Source of the DNA: an uncultured delta proteobacterium
GTDB lineage: Bacteria > Desulfobacterota > Desulfovibrionia > Desulfovibrionales > Desulfovibrionaceae
Length of the DNA stretch: 64,000 nucleotides
Assembly (NCBI GenBank): GCA_900079685.1
Contig: LT599018.1
Span: forward strand, 2,577,335 to 2,641,334
Reading direction: 5' to 3'
Shown: piece after piece, positions 33,983 to 43,591 of the stretch
Numbering within the stretch: position 1 is the first letter of the stretch
Layout of the letters: each line of letters starts with the position of its first letter
Position numbers and translations under genes: made by a program
The notes under the pieces: model-generated
The model's database searches: none
The model's input: only the letters and a program-made list of their open reading frames with translations
Told to the model about the DNA's origin: nothing

Positions 33983-36130
33983 TTAATTCGCCGCGCCCTG
34001 GAGCTCCTGTTGTTCCGGCATGGAGGCCGCGGCGGGCACGGGCACGCCGTACGTCTTGCGGCGCGCGTACTCGGCCTGTTTGCCGTTGTTCCAGCGGTTC
34101 ACGGGCCGAAGGTACCCGACCACGCGGGTATACACTTCCATGGCGTTGCCGCAGGACGGGCACGCGGCGACCTCGCCCTTGTGGTACCCGTGGGCCTGGC
34201 ACACGCTGAACGTGGGAGACAGGGTGAAATAGGGAAGCGTATACTTACCGGTAATTTTACGAACGATATCCCTGACCACGGCGGTATCCGTAATTTCTTC
34301 GCCGATGAACCCGTGCAGGACAGTGCCGCCCGTGTACAGGGGCTGCAAGGCGTCCTGGTGGTCCAGGGCGTCGAAAATATCGTCGGTGTGGTCCACGGGC
34401 AGGTGGGTGGAGTTGGTGTAAAAGGGCGCGGCCCCGGTTTTGACCTGCTCGGTGTTGGCGAAGCGGCAGTCCGGGAAGCGTTTCTGGTCGAGCAGGGCCA
34501 GGCGGTAGCTGGTGCCTTCCGCCGGAGTGGCTTCCAGGTTGAAGAATTCGCCGGTTTCCTCCTGGATGTTTTCCAGAAGCGTGCGCAGGTAGTTCATGGC
34601 GCGCACGGCAAAGGCCTGCCCTTCGGGGGAGGCGATGTCCTTGCCCAACAGGTTCAGGCAGGCTTCGTTCATGCCCACGATGCCGATGGTGGAGAAATGG
34701 TTGGTCCAGAATTTTCCGGTTCTGGCCTTCACGTCGCGCAGGTAGAAGGTGGTGTACGGATAGAGGCCCCCCTCGGTGAAGCGCTCAAGCTCCTTGCGTT
34801 TGATGGTCAGGCTTTCCTTGGCAAGGTGTACCATCTCGGTCAGGCGGGCGAAAAATTCCTGTTCCGTGGCGGCCTGATAGCCGATGCGCGGCAAGTTGAC
34901 GGTCACCACCCCCACGGACCCGGTGAGCGGGTTGGCGCCGAACAGGCCGCCGCCGCGTTTCCGGAGCTCGCGGTTGTCCAGGCGCAGCCGGCAGCACATG
35001 GAGCGCGCGTCTTCCGGCGACATGTCGGAGTTCACGAAGTTGGAAAAATACGGGATGCCGTAGCGGCCGGTCATCTTCCAGATGGCTTCGAACCGCTTGC
35101 CGCCCCAGTCGAAATCCTTGGTGATGTTGTAGGTGGGGATGGGGAAGGTGAAGACCCGGCCCTTGTTGTCGCCCTCCATCATCACTTCGGCAAAGGCCTG
35201 GTTCAGCATGTCCATTTCATGCTGGTAGTCGGCGTAGGTCGTGTCCTGGTCCTTGCCGCCGATGACGACCGGCGTGTTCGCCAGCGTCACGGGCGCGTCC
35301 ATGTCCATGGTGATGTTGGTGAACGGCGTCTGGAACCCGACGCGGGTGGGGATGTTGATGTTGAACACGAACTCCTGCAACGCCTGCTTCACCTCTTTGT
35401 ACGTAAGGCCGTCGTGGCGGATGAAGGGGGCGAGGAGCGTGTCGAAGCTGGACACGGCCTGCGCGCCCGCGGCTTCCCCCTGGAGGGTGTAGAAAAAGTT
35501 GACCAGCTGGCCGAGGGCGGAGCGGAAATGCTTGGGCGGCGCGCTTTCCACGTTGCCCGCGATGCCCTTGAAACCTTCGCGCAGAAGGTCCATGAGGTCC
35601 CAGCCCACGCAGTAGACCGAGAGCAGGTTGAGGTCGTGCAGGTGCAGGTCGCCGTCGCGGTGCGCGTCGCGGATCTTCTGGCCGTAGATGCGGGAAAGCC
35701 AGTACTCGCTGGTGATGTCGGAGGAGATGAAGTTGTTCAGCCCCTGGAGGGAGAAGCCCATGTTGCTGTTCTCGCGGATGCGCCAGTCCAGCTTGCCGAG
35801 GTAGCCCTCCATCAGTTCGATGCCGGCCTTGGAGGCGAGGTTGCGCATTTGGGAGCGCTGGTCGCGGTACAGGATGTACGCTTTCGCGGTTTTGCGGAAG
35901 GGCGAGTCAAGAAGCACCGCCTCGACGATATCCTGCAACTCCTCCACGGCGGGCGGGTCCATGAGGCCCATGTCGCGGGCATAGGCGAGCGCCCGGATGG
36001 TCAGCCGCCGTGCCTCGCGCTCGTCAAATTCCCCGGTGGCCGCGCCGGCTTTGGCTATGGCCGCCGTGATCTTGCCCGCGTTAAAAGGGACGATGTCGCC
36101 GTTGCGTTTGGAAACAGACGTAAAATGCAT
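33983..36130 (-). CDS. nrdD: Anaerobic (class III) ribonucleoside-triphosphate reductase
   Basis: 715 aa from the ATG at 36130, six bases after GGAG. N-terminal ATP-cone (VSKRNGDIVPFNAGKITAAI), then the ten-stranded barrel. A C-terminal zinc site (VCQAHG...CPSCG) and the glycyl-radical loop RVVGYLRPVNRW near 690 are intact, where the Gly is cleaved if oxygen is present. It reduces ribonucleotides to deoxynucleotides without oxygen or B12. A cobalamin riboswitch precedes it. Confidence 0.94.
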   Translation of the reverse strand: MHFTSVSKRNGDIVPFNAGKITAAIAKAGAATGEFDEREARRLTIRALAYARDMGLMDPPAVEELQDIVEAVLLDSPFRKTAKAYILYRDQRSQMRNLASKAGIELMEGYLGKLDWRIRENSNMGFSLQGLNNFISSDITSEYWLSRIYGQKIRDAHRDGDLHLHDLNLLSVYCVGWDLMDLLREGFKGIAGNVESAPPKHFRSALGQLVNFFYTLQGEAAGAQAVSSFDTLLAPFIRHDGLTYKEVKQALQEFVFNINIPTRVGFQTPFTNITMDMDAPVTLANTPVVIGGKDQDTTYADYQHEMDMLNQAFAEVMMEGDNKGRVFTFPIPTYNITKDFDWGGKRFEAIWKMTGRYGIPYFSNFVNSDMSPEDARSMCCRLRLDNRELRKRGGGLFGANPLTGSVGVVTVNLPRIGYQAATEQEFFARLTEMVHLAKESLTIKRKELERFTEGGLYPYTTFYLRDVKARTGKFWTNHFSTIGIVGMNEACLNLLGKDIASPEGQAFAVRAMNYLRTLLENIQEETGEFFNLEATPAEGTSYRLALLDQKRFPDCRFANTEQVKTGAAPFYTNSTHLPVDHTDDIFDALDHQDALQPLYTGGTVLHGFIGEEITDTAVVRDIVRKITGKYTLPYFTLSPTFSVCQAHGYHKGEVAACPSCGNAMEVYTRVVGYLRPVNRWNNGKQAEYARRKTYGVPVPAAASMPEQQELQGAAN

Positions 36131-36746
36131 GCCGTTCTCCATATGAAAATGGGGCGATAATAAAGGAATACACCGCCCCGGACGCAAATCCGGCGCGGAA
36201 AGGGACGTTCGTCCTCATGGCGGGCCGCGCGGCAAAGGCCCCGTGTCGGCGGTCCACTCCTGTCTGACTGTATGGAGCAGGTCTTCCGGCTTGCCGACCG
36301 CGTTTCCGTCTTCCCGGGGTGGTCCCCAGTGACTTTCGGGCCGTTGCTACGGTCCGGGAATGCGGCGGGTATCGGCTTACGGCGGCGGGTCCGCTCCCGC
36401 TTTTAACGGGATTCCCTATTAAGCCTGGTCAATGTCTAAGGCGCTCCATATGGCGCATACTGGCAGACGAAACGAGCCCCTGTCAATGATTGGCGGCTTC
36501 TCCAGAAGGGCTGGGGGACGGGCTTTTTAGCCGATCAGGGCCGGTAATACGTTGGAATAGCGGATAAATATTTTTATATTTTTGTGAATTTTTCTAGATA
36601 AAATATAGAAATCGTGAAAACACTAACGCACCGGGAAGCCCGGCTCGCGGGAAAAACGGCGTGGAGGCTTGCGTTTCGCTGCTGATGCCCATACTATTGC
36701 CCAGGTACTGTGTCTACAGCCATGGCTTTGCCATGACGGAGGTTTT
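36131..36746. other. Intergenic region between nrdD and the Tim44-domain gene
   Basis: 616 bp. The nrdD-proximal half carries the cobalamin riboswitch. The centre (36540-36620) is AT-rich with the imperfect palindrome TTTCTA-N9-TAGAAA at 36591-36611, a possible operator. No convincing NrdR box or further gene was seen. Confidence 0.55.
36270..36432 (-). ncRNA. Cobalamin (B12) riboswitch
   Basis: On the minus strand the sequence shows AATAGGGAATCCCGTTAAAA, GGGAGCGGACCCGCCGCCGTAA, the B12-box-like AAAGTCACTGGGG, then GGGAAGACGG and AAGCCGGAAGACCTGC, in the order of the RF00174 consensus. It lies about 140 bases upstream of nrdD in the same orientation. The box reads GTCACTG rather than the most common GCCACTG. 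Confidence 0.88.
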
Positions 36747-37664
36747 GTGACGAAACGTCTTGTCAGCATGGCGTGCCTTGTTTTGGCCGCCGCTCTTTTT
36801 TGCCTGCACGTTGCCGCTCTTGATGCCGACGCCGCCCGGTTCGGCGGCGGGAAGTCTTTTGGGAGCAAGCCGTCGTATTCGCGCAGCGCGCCCGCCCCGA
36901 GCGGTTCGCAACAGCAGGGCGCGTATGCCAACCGCCAGACCCAGAACCCGGCCAACCCCGCGGCCACGGCGGCCCGGCCCGGCATGGGCTCCGGGTTCCG
37001 CGGCATGATGGGCGGCCTTCTGGCCGGGTCTCTGCTCGGGGCTCTCTTGTTCGGCGGTCCCCATGCCGGGTTCGGCATCATGGATATGGTGCTGGTCGCC
37101 CTGGCGGCGTTCCTGGCGTTGAAGCTCATCAAGCTGTTCATGAGCCGCCGGGCCGCCGGGGAAGGCGCGGGCAACGCCCGCGCGGCGGGGGATTTCACCC
37201 CGCGTCCCGACCCCTGGCAGGGCATGCAGGGCAGCCCGGGCGGCGGTTCGGCGGAACAGCCCGGCCCGTCATCCGGCGGCCCGGATATCCGGCTTGCCGG
37301 GTTTGACCAGGAGGATTTCCTGCGCGGTGCCAAAATGGTGTATGCCCGCTTGCAGGATTCCTGGGACAAGCGCGACGTGGACGATATCGCCACCTTCGCC
37401 ACCCAGGCCATCGTCAGCGAAGTCAGGGCCCAGGCCGAGGCCGACCCCACCCCCTCCACCACCGAGATCATGCTGGTGAACGCCTCGCTCGTTTCCGCCG
37501 AGCGGGACGGTGACGTGGACGTGGCCACCGTGTATTTCGATGTTCTGCTGCGGGAGAACCCGGATGCCCAGGTTCCCAGCCAGGTCCGCGAGTTGTGGCA
37601 TTTCATCCGGCCTTCCGGCTCAACCGAGTCCTGGCGGCTGGACGGCATCCAGCAAGTTGCGTAA
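36747..37664 (+). CDS. Tim44-domain protein
   Basis: 305 aa from the GTG at 36747 (GGAGG upstream; an earlier in-frame ATG lacks one). A signal-anchor segment (LVSMACLVLAAALFCLHVAA) is followed by a Ser/Gly/Pro-rich stretch. A hydrophobic Gly-rich pair of helices (GGLLAGSLLGALLFGG, IMDMVLVALAAFLAL) follows, then a cytoplasmic-facing Tim44-like domain from about 195 (QEDFLRGAKMVYARLQDSWDK). Bacterial Tim44-domain proteins are membrane proteins linked to export or envelope homeostasis; the partner here is not visible. Confidence 0.85.
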   Translation: MTKRLVSMACLVLAAALFCLHVAALDADAARFGGGKSFGSKPSYSRSAPAPSGSQQQGAYANRQTQNPANPAATAARPGMGSGFRGMMGGLLAGSLLGALLFGGPHAGFGIMDMVLVALAAFLALKLIKLFMSRRAAGEGAGNARAAGDFTPRPDPWQGMQGSPGGGSAEQPGPSSGGPDIRLAGFDQEDFLRGAKMVYARLQDSWDKRDVDDIATFATQAIVSEVRAQAEADPTPSTTEIMLVNASLVSAERDGDVDVATVYFDVLLRENPDAQVPSQVRELWHFIRPSGSTESWRLDGIQQVA

Positions 37665-37670
37665 AAGAAT

Positions 37671-37752
37671 GCGGGGAAGGGGGAAACTTTTTTGGAAAAA
37701 AGTTTCCCCCTTCCCCGCGCCCCTTCCCCCTTCAAAAAACTTCAGTGGGGGA
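37671..37752 (+). repeat. Dispersed intergenic hairpin repeat, copy C
   Basis: Six bases after the Tim44-gene stop. GGGGAAGGGGGAAACTTTTTT and its mirrored partner form a long stem; the tail reads CCCCTTCCCCCTTCAAAAAACTTCAGTGGGG. A further GC-rich hairpin (CAGGGGGTCACCCCCTG) lies at 37803-37819 before the next gene. Confidence 0.8.
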
Positions 37753-37866
37753 GAGATATATGTATTCCACCGATTTTATTAACCATGCCCCTCGCTGGGG
37801 TGCAGGGGGTCACCCCCTGCCCGGGGGTACGGGGGCGGGCAGCCCCCGTTGCTACAAAGGACAGTC

Positions 37867-39006
37867 ATGAAACAGCCTGTTTGCGACGCCATTACCTCGT
37901 TTATCGTCATGGATGTTCTGGAAAAGGCCCAGAAACTGGAAAAAGCCGGGAAGCACATCATCCACCTGGAGATCGGCCAGCCGGACTTCACCACCCCGGA
38001 ATGCATCATGGACGCGGCCGCCAAGGCCATGCGCGACGGCCAGACGGGCTATACGCACAGCATGGGCATTCTCCCCCTGCGGGAAGCCCTGGCCGCCTAT
38101 TACGAGCGCGAATACGGCGTAACGGTCTCCCCGGAACGGATCATCGTGACCAACGGCACCTCGGCGGCCATGCTGCTGCTTTTCGCGGTCCTTTTCGACC
38201 ACGGCGGCAGCGCGGTCATGGCGGACCCGACCTACGCCTGCTACGCGAACTTCGTCCTGCACGCGGGCGGGAACGTCATCAGCGTGCCGACCCTGGAGGA
38301 AGACGGCTTCCAGCTGAACGTGGAGGACGTCCGCGCCAAACTGGCGCCGGATACCAAGGCCATCCTGGTCAACTCCCCCTCCAACCCCGGCGGCACCATC
38401 ATCGCGCCCGACGAGTTCAGGGCGCTCTGCGGCATGGGGCCGATGATCGTTTCCGACGAAATTTACCACGGCCTTGTCTATGAAGGCAGGGCGGCCAGCG
38501 TGCTCGAGTTTTCCGACGACGCCTGCGCCCTGGACGGCTTTTCCAAGCGCTACGCCATGACCGGCTGGCGTCTGGGCTGGATGGTCATCCCGGAAAACCT
38601 CGTGCATACCGTGCAGAAGTTGCAGCAGAACTTCATGATCTGCGCCAACTCCATGGCCCAATGGGGAGGCATCGCGGCGCTGGAACAGGCCGGGCCGGAC
38701 GTGGAGCGCATGCGGCTTGAATACGACCGCCGCCGCAAGGTGCTGCTGGCGGGCCTGCGCTCGCTCGGCCTGACGGTCAAGTCCGACCCCGTCGGGGCGT
38801 TCTACGTGCTCGCCAACGCGCGGCACCTCAGCAACGACAGCCTGGCGCTGGCCTTCGACATCCTGGAAAAAGCCGGGGTGGGCGTGGCTCCAGGCATTGA
38901 CTTCGGCCCCGGCGCGGAAGGGTATTTGCGCTTCTCCTACGCCAACTCCGTGGAAAATATCGAGGAAGCCATGCACCGCCTCGGGAAGTATCTGGCAAAC
39001 AGGTAA
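37867..39006 (+). CDS. Class I/II pyridoxal-phosphate aminotransferase
   Basis: 379 aa from the ATG at 37867 (AAAGGA upstream). Fold type I enzyme with ILVNSPSNPGGTI near 170, SDEIYHG near 200 and the PLP Lys motif DGFSKRYAMTGWRLGW near 227-242. It resembles aspartate/aromatic-type aminotransferases of the AspC-like group; the amino donor is not determinable from sequence alone. Since the window carries phenylalanine and tyrosine biosynthesis, final transamination of phenylpyruvate and hydroxyphenylpyruvate is one possibility. Confidence 0.88.
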   Translation: MKQPVCDAITSFIVMDVLEKAQKLEKAGKHIIHLEIGQPDFTTPECIMDAAAKAMRDGQTGYTHSMGILPLREALAAYYEREYGVTVSPERIIVTNGTSAAMLLLFAVLFDHGGSAVMADPTYACYANFVLHAGGNVISVPTLEEDGFQLNVEDVRAKLAPDTKAILVNSPSNPGGTIIAPDEFRALCGMGPMIVSDEIYHGLVYEGRAASVLEFSDDACALDGFSKRYAMTGWRLGWMVIPENLVHTVQKLQQNFMICANSMAQWGGIAALEQAGPDVERMRLEYDRRRKVLLAGLRSLGLTVKSDPVGAFYVLANARHLSNDSLALAFDILEKAGVGVAPGIDFGPGAEGYLRFSYANSVENIEEAMHRLGKYLANR

Positions 39007-39044
39007 CGGTGGGAGAAGGGCCTTTTCCGCCAATCCCCTTATCT

Positions 39045-39076
39045 GCAAAAGAGCTGCTTTCGGGCAGCTCTTTTGC
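39045..39076 (+). terminator. Terminator of the aminotransferase gene
   Basis: GCAAAAGAGCTGC / GCAGCTCTTTTGC stem with a six-base loop, 39 bases after the stop. Confidence 0.85.
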
Positions 39077-39265
39077 ATCGGCGCATGGCGTTCTCACAAT
39101 TCGCTTGTCCGCCATTGAGCCGGCTGAAATTATAGAGTTTTTTAAAAGAATATTTACTGGCAATCCGGGTTGATTGGCAGTAGCATCCGCTCGATTCCGG
39201 CCGCTGGTAACCATGGGGAAACCGGACGGCATCCCGGGATATAACGTCTCCACCGAGGTACTATC

Positions 39266-41692
39266 ATGATGCGTACAGGCACATGTTCCGGATTGTTATT
39301 GCAGCGTGTCCTGCTGGCGGCGCTCTGCTGGTGCGCCTTGGCCCTGGCTCCCGTCAACGGCCCGGCCCTGGCGGCCGAACCCGCCGGGGTGGGTGACGGT
39401 CTTTCATCCATATGGGGCAGCCGGGCCGAAGACATGAGCGCCCTGATCCGGGAAATAGAGGAATTGCGCCGGAACGCCGAAGCGCTGGCCGCTCCCTTGT
39501 CCAAAACGGTGATGGACGCCAGAACCCAGTACACCAGGCTTTCCGGTTTGTTGCAGGCGTCGCGCGAGCACCCGGCCGAGCAGCTTACCCTGGTGCAGCA
39601 GATGCACGTGCTGCACGAGCGCCTGGCACAGAGCGCCGAGCCCCTGGAAAACATCGCCGCGACCATGGGCCGCCGCCTGGAGGAAGTGGGGGCCTTGCGC
39701 GCGGATATGGCGGCTATCGCCAAAGAGGACAGCCAGGCCGGCGCGGAAACCGGGCTTGGCGGCACGGCCTCGCTGGACACGGCGGAAGCCAAGGCTCTGG
39801 GGCTGTATCAGAGCAAGCTGGCTGAAGCGGAGCGCAACCTGAAAGGCGCGTCCACAAGGCTTTCCGCCATCCTGACCCCGGTCCGCTCCATGCAGACCAG
39901 GGTTGAAAGGGCAGTGGCCGGTATTGAGGAAAGCTTGGTCGGCACCTGGGAACAATACTATCTGACCCCCTCGGCCAACAACCTGGACGCGTTGGCCGCC
40001 ACCCCGGCCGTGCTGCTTTCCTGGGCGGCTTCCCTGGAGTCCCGTCTGAGTTTTGCTTACCCGCAGAACGGATCAGGATGGTTTGAGTCCGGCAAGCGGT
40101 TTTTCCTCGGCGTGCTGATTTTCGGCCTGTTGGGCTATCTGGCCGGGCGCGGCGCGCGCGCCTTGCCCGGACGCTGGAACAGAGCCGTGAACACGGCCCT
40201 GGGCCGCCCCTGGGTTCTCTGCGGTCTGGGCCTGTCCGTGATTCTGGCCTCGGCCAACCAGTCCGGCGGGTTTTATTTCGGCTTCATGCTGCTCGGCTCG
40301 CTGTTGCTCATCATCGGGGTGGCGACCGTGAGCTGGCGGCTGCGTAAAGCAGCGGTACCCAGCCTTGAAAATAAGGCCTCGCCGCTCAACCGTATTTACA
40401 TCCCCGCGGCCGTCGGCGTGCTGATGCTTTTCTCGGACCTGCCCACCAGGGTGCTGGGCGTGGTCTGGGGACTGACCATGCTGCTGTTCCTGGTCTTCAA
40501 CATAACCCACCGCCGCGCCCTGGACAGGGAAGGCCTGCCGTTGCTCGAGCGTTTTTCTTACAACAGCGCCTTCTATTTCGCTCTGGCCTCGCTCCTGGTC
40601 AGCCTGGCCGGGTACAGCCGCATGGCCATTCTCCTGTTCATGCTGCTTTTCGCCCTTGTCAACATCGTGACCATGGGCAGCGCCCTGATGGCGCTTCTGC
40701 ACATTCTGGCCGACCGGGTGTGCTCCAGCGAGAAAAGCCCGCTGCTCAACTCCCTGGCCCAGGCCCTGAGCATCCCCGCCGCCTGGATGCTGGCGCTCCT
40801 GTGCGCCCTGCCCTGGCTCTGGGCCGTGCCCGGCGCGCGCTACATGCTGATGCGGTTCTTCTCCATGGGGTACGAGGTGGGCGGCGCCTCGCTGGATTTT
40901 TCCAAAGGGCTCCTCATCCTCATCCTCTTTTTTCTGTTCCGTTCCCTGGCAAGCCTCGGCAAAACCAGCATGGAGCATCTGCCGAACAAAATCCCGCATA
41001 TCGAGCGGGGCGTTATCCCGCCCCTGCGCAATCTGCTGGTGTACGCCATCTGGGCGGTGTTCGGGCTGATGTCGCTCAGCGTGCTCGGCCTTGACTTCAC
41101 CAGCCTGGCTGTTGTGGCCGGCGGTCTGAGCGTGGGCATCGGCTTCGGCATGCAGAATATTTTCAACAACTTGATAAGCGGCCTGATGCTTATTTTCGGG
41201 CGCACCATCCTGGTAGGCGATTTTATTGAATCGGGCGGCGTTTCCGGCACGGTCAAGGAAATCAGCATCAAGTCCACGGTGGTGGAAACCCCGGAACGCG
41301 CCCTGGTGTATCTGCCCAACTCCACGCTCATGGCCGGACAATTCAGCAACCTGACGCGCAACAAGGGCAAGGGCATGGTGCGCCGGACCGTCACCGTGGG
41401 GGTCGCGTACGGCTCGGATACCGCCCTGGTCGCCAGACTGCTGCTGGAAGTGGCGGAAAAGCACGAGCGCGTCTTCAAACACCCGGCCCCGGCTGTTTTT
41501 TTCACTAACTTCGGGGCCAGTTCACTGGATTTCAGCATGAATGTGTTTGTGGATTTCGCCCACGCCGTGGGCACGCTTTCAGACCTGCGTTTCGGCATTG
41601 AAAAGATATTCGCGGAAAACGGCATCGAAATACCGTTCCCGCAGCTCACCATGCACGTTCCCGGCGGGCTGGGGCTCACCGGGCGGGCGTAG
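39266..41692 (+). CDS. MscS-family mechanosensitive ion channel
   Basis: 808 aa; signal peptide about 1-37, then a long periplasmic coiled-coil region with many Arg/Glu/Ala heptads to about residue 265. About eleven membrane helices follow. The MscS core at about 600-790 includes the pore-lining VVAGGLSVGIGFGMQNIFNNLISGLMLIFGR. The length and periplasmic extension put it with the MscK/YbiO-like or DUF3772 large channels rather than short MscS. It releases solutes on hypo-osmotic shock. GAGGTA lies eight bases before the ATG. Confidence 0.9.
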   Translation: MMRTGTCSGLLLQRVLLAALCWCALALAPVNGPALAAEPAGVGDGLSSIWGSRAEDMSALIREIEELRRNAEALAAPLSKTVMDARTQYTRLSGLLQASREHPAEQLTLVQQMHVLHERLAQSAEPLENIAATMGRRLEEVGALRADMAAIAKEDSQAGAETGLGGTASLDTAEAKALGLYQSKLAEAERNLKGASTRLSAILTPVRSMQTRVERAVAGIEESLVGTWEQYYLTPSANNLDALAATPAVLLSWAASLESRLSFAYPQNGSGWFESGKRFFLGVLIFGLLGYLAGRGARALPGRWNRAVNTALGRPWVLCGLGLSVILASANQSGGFYFGFMLLGSLLLIIGVATVSWRLRKAAVPSLENKASPLNRIYIPAAVGVLMLFSDLPTRVLGVVWGLTMLLFLVFNITHRRALDREGLPLLERFSYNSAFYFALASLLVSLAGYSRMAILLFMLLFALVNIVTMGSALMALLHILADRVCSSEKSPLLNSLAQALSIPAAWMLALLCALPWLWAVPGARYMLMRFFSMGYEVGGASLDFSKGLLILILFFLFRSLASLGKTSMEHLPNKIPHIERGVIPPLRNLLVYAIWAVFGLMSLSVLGLDFTSLAVVAGGLSVGIGFGMQNIFNNLISGLMLIFGRTILVGDFIESGGVSGTVKEISIKSTVVETPERALVYLPNSTLMAGQFSNLTRNKGKGMVRRTVTVGVAYGSDTALVARLLLEVAEKHERVFKHPAPAVFFTNFGASSLDFSMNVFVDFAHAVGTLSDLRFGIEKIFAENGIEIPFPQLTMHVPGGLGLTGRA

Positions 41693-41714
41693 CCCTCCGC
41701 AAGCGAGCAACCGT

Positions 41715-41746
41715 AAGGGACGGACCGGGGAACCGGTCCGTCCCTT
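41715..41746 (+). terminator. Terminator of the MscS-family gene
   Basis: AAGGGACGGACCGG / CCGGTCCGTCCCTT perfect 14-bp stem, 22 bases after the stop. The tail is only CTT, so efficiency is uncertain. Confidence 0.7.
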
Positions 41747-41843
41747 CAGACTGATGACAAACCCCGCAAAGCCGAGGTTTGTGAAGGCACGCCCACTCCG
41801 GCGCTTAACGGCGGCAATGAATGCCGCCTACGCCTCCGTGGCG

Positions 41844-41905
41844 GGTTGTTGTCAAAGAGGACTTTGTCAACAACCTCAGCGGGGGCATGCCCCCGCTTTG
41901 TTTTG
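41844..41905 (+). repeat. Hairpin pair including palindromic repeat, copy 2
   Basis: GTTGTTGTCAAAG / CTTTGTCAACAAC imperfect hairpin followed by the AGC-GGGGG-CATG-CCCCC-GCT palindrome (41878-41897) with a TTTGTTTT tail. The palindrome is shared with 973-992. The rest of the gap (41693-42085) is AT-rich toward the next gene, with no other gene seen. Confidence 0.7.
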
Positions 41906-42085
41906 CCCTGTTCCCAAGGGTTTTACCGGAACCGTTGATTCATCTCGAAAACTCTAGAGATTTTTACTCACGCAACATATTGAAATAACAATATATTTTT
42001 CTTTTTTCTTGCAATCTGCAATCACACCCGGTATACACGCTGAAAATTCCCTTCCTTTTCACAAATTCCTCCACAGGAGAGCCAT

Positions 42086-43351
42086 ATGACACGCAAGGAC
42101 CGCACAGAGGGTATTTACAGCCGCCGCGAAGTGCTGGACGAGGGTGAGCGCAAGCAATACTACCTCATTCAGCTGAAGGAACTTCTGAGCTACGCCTACC
42201 GCTACTCGGAAGACGTGAAAAAGCGCTTTGACCGCGCCCAGTTCAACGTGGACAAGCTGAAAACCCTTTCGGACCTCAAACACATTCCCATTCTGAAGAA
42301 AAAGGAACTCATCTTCCTGCAATCCATGGGGCCGCGTCTCGGCGGCTTGTTGACCAAGGACCTCGGCGAGCTCAAACGCGTGTTCCTTTCCCCCGGCCCC
42401 ATTTTCGACCCCGAAGACCGGGCGGACGATTACTGGGGATACACGGAAGCCTTTTATTCCATCGGGTTCCGCCCCGGCGACGTGGCCCAGGTGACGTTCA
42501 ACTATCACCTGGCCCCGGCGGGCCTCATGTTCGAGGAACCGCTGCGCAACCTGGGTTGCGCCGTGGTCCCGGCAGGACCGGGCAACGCCACCACCCAGAT
42601 CGAAATCATGCAGAAACTCCGCGTTTCCGGATACGTGGGCACGCCGAGCTACCTGTTGCACCTGGCCCAGAAAGGCGAGGAAAAGGGCCTTAACCTGCGC
42701 AAGGACCTGTTCCTGGAAGTGGCCTTTGTGACCGGCGAAAAATTCTCGGAAAAGATGCGCAACCAGCTCGAAAAGAAATTCGACCTCATCATGCGCCAGG
42801 GGTACGGCACGGCGGACGTGGGCTGCATCGGCTACGAATGCTTCCACAAGAACGGGTTGCATATCGCCAACCGCGCCTACGTGGAAATCTGCCATCCGGA
42901 TACGGGCATCCCGCTCAAAGACGGCGAAGTGGGCGAAGTGGTGGTTACGGCCTTCAACAAGACCTACCCCCTCATCCGCCTCGCCACCGGCGACCTTTCC
43001 TACATCGACCGCGCGCCCTGCGCCTGCGGCCGCACCAGCCCGAGGCTGGGCAACATCGTGGGCCGGGTGGACACCACCGCCCGCATCAAGGGCATGTTCG
43101 TTTACCCGCACCAGGTGGAACAGGTCATCGCCCGCTTTGAGGAAATCAAGCGCTGGCAGATCGAGGTCACCAACCCCGGCGGCATCGACGAAATGACCCT
43201 GTACATCGAAACCAGCAACTTCAAACGCGAGGAAGACCTGCTGCACCAGTTCCGCGAACGCATCAAACTGCGGCCGGAACTGAAAATCCTGGAGCCCGGT
43301 TCCCTCCCGCCGCAGATCCGTCTCATCGAAGACAAGCGCGTTTGGGATTGA
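42086..43351 (+). CDS. Phenylacetate-CoA ligase-like AMP-binding enzyme
   Basis: 421 aa, similar in length to PaaK. Adenylates a carboxylic acid and joins it to CoA. Family blocks are LKHIPILKKKEL near 65, YGTADVGCIGYEC near 240, the ATP-site TGDLSYID near 308, and GRVDTTARIKGMFVYP near 335, followed by a C-terminal Asp/Arg pair. The catalytic C-terminal Lys region is present but short. Whether phenylacetate is the substrate is unclear because no paa genes are adjacent. GGAGAG lies five bases before the ATG. Confidence 0.85.
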   Translation: MTRKDRTEGIYSRREVLDEGERKQYYLIQLKELLSYAYRYSEDVKKRFDRAQFNVDKLKTLSDLKHIPILKKKELIFLQSMGPRLGGLLTKDLGELKRVFLSPGPIFDPEDRADDYWGYTEAFYSIGFRPGDVAQVTFNYHLAPAGLMFEEPLRNLGCAVVPAGPGNATTQIEIMQKLRVSGYVGTPSYLLHLAQKGEEKGLNLRKDLFLEVAFVTGEKFSEKMRNQLEKKFDLIMRQGYGTADVGCIGYECFHKNGLHIANRAYVEICHPDTGIPLKDGEVGEVVVTAFNKTYPLIRLATGDLSYIDRAPCACGRTSPRLGNIVGRVDTTARIKGMFVYPHQVEQVIARFEEIKRWQIEVTNPGGIDEMTLYIETSNFKREEDLLHQFRERIKLRPELKILEPGSLPPQIRLIEDKRVWD

Positions 43352-43591
43352 GCCCCAAGGGGCATAGCCATTGCACGAAAGCGGGGGCCCCGGCCCCCGC
43401 GCCCCCTGCTCTCTGCCGGGGGCGGCCCAGGGTCCTTCGGGGCCTGAAAAAATATTTCCATGCGGAAGGCGGGAACTGCCCGGCGAAGCAGCGCACCCGT
43501 CCGCATGCAACGACGCGGCGCCCGAAGGGGGCGCCGTGCAACGTGCCGCATCAGCCTCGCTCCGCATACACCGGACTTGAGAACGCACGCC

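Noticed and set aside
36188-36740. NrdR boxes upstream of nrdD
   Set aside because: The AT-rich palindrome TTTCTA-N9-TAGAAA does not match the paired 16-bp NrdR consensus closely enough.
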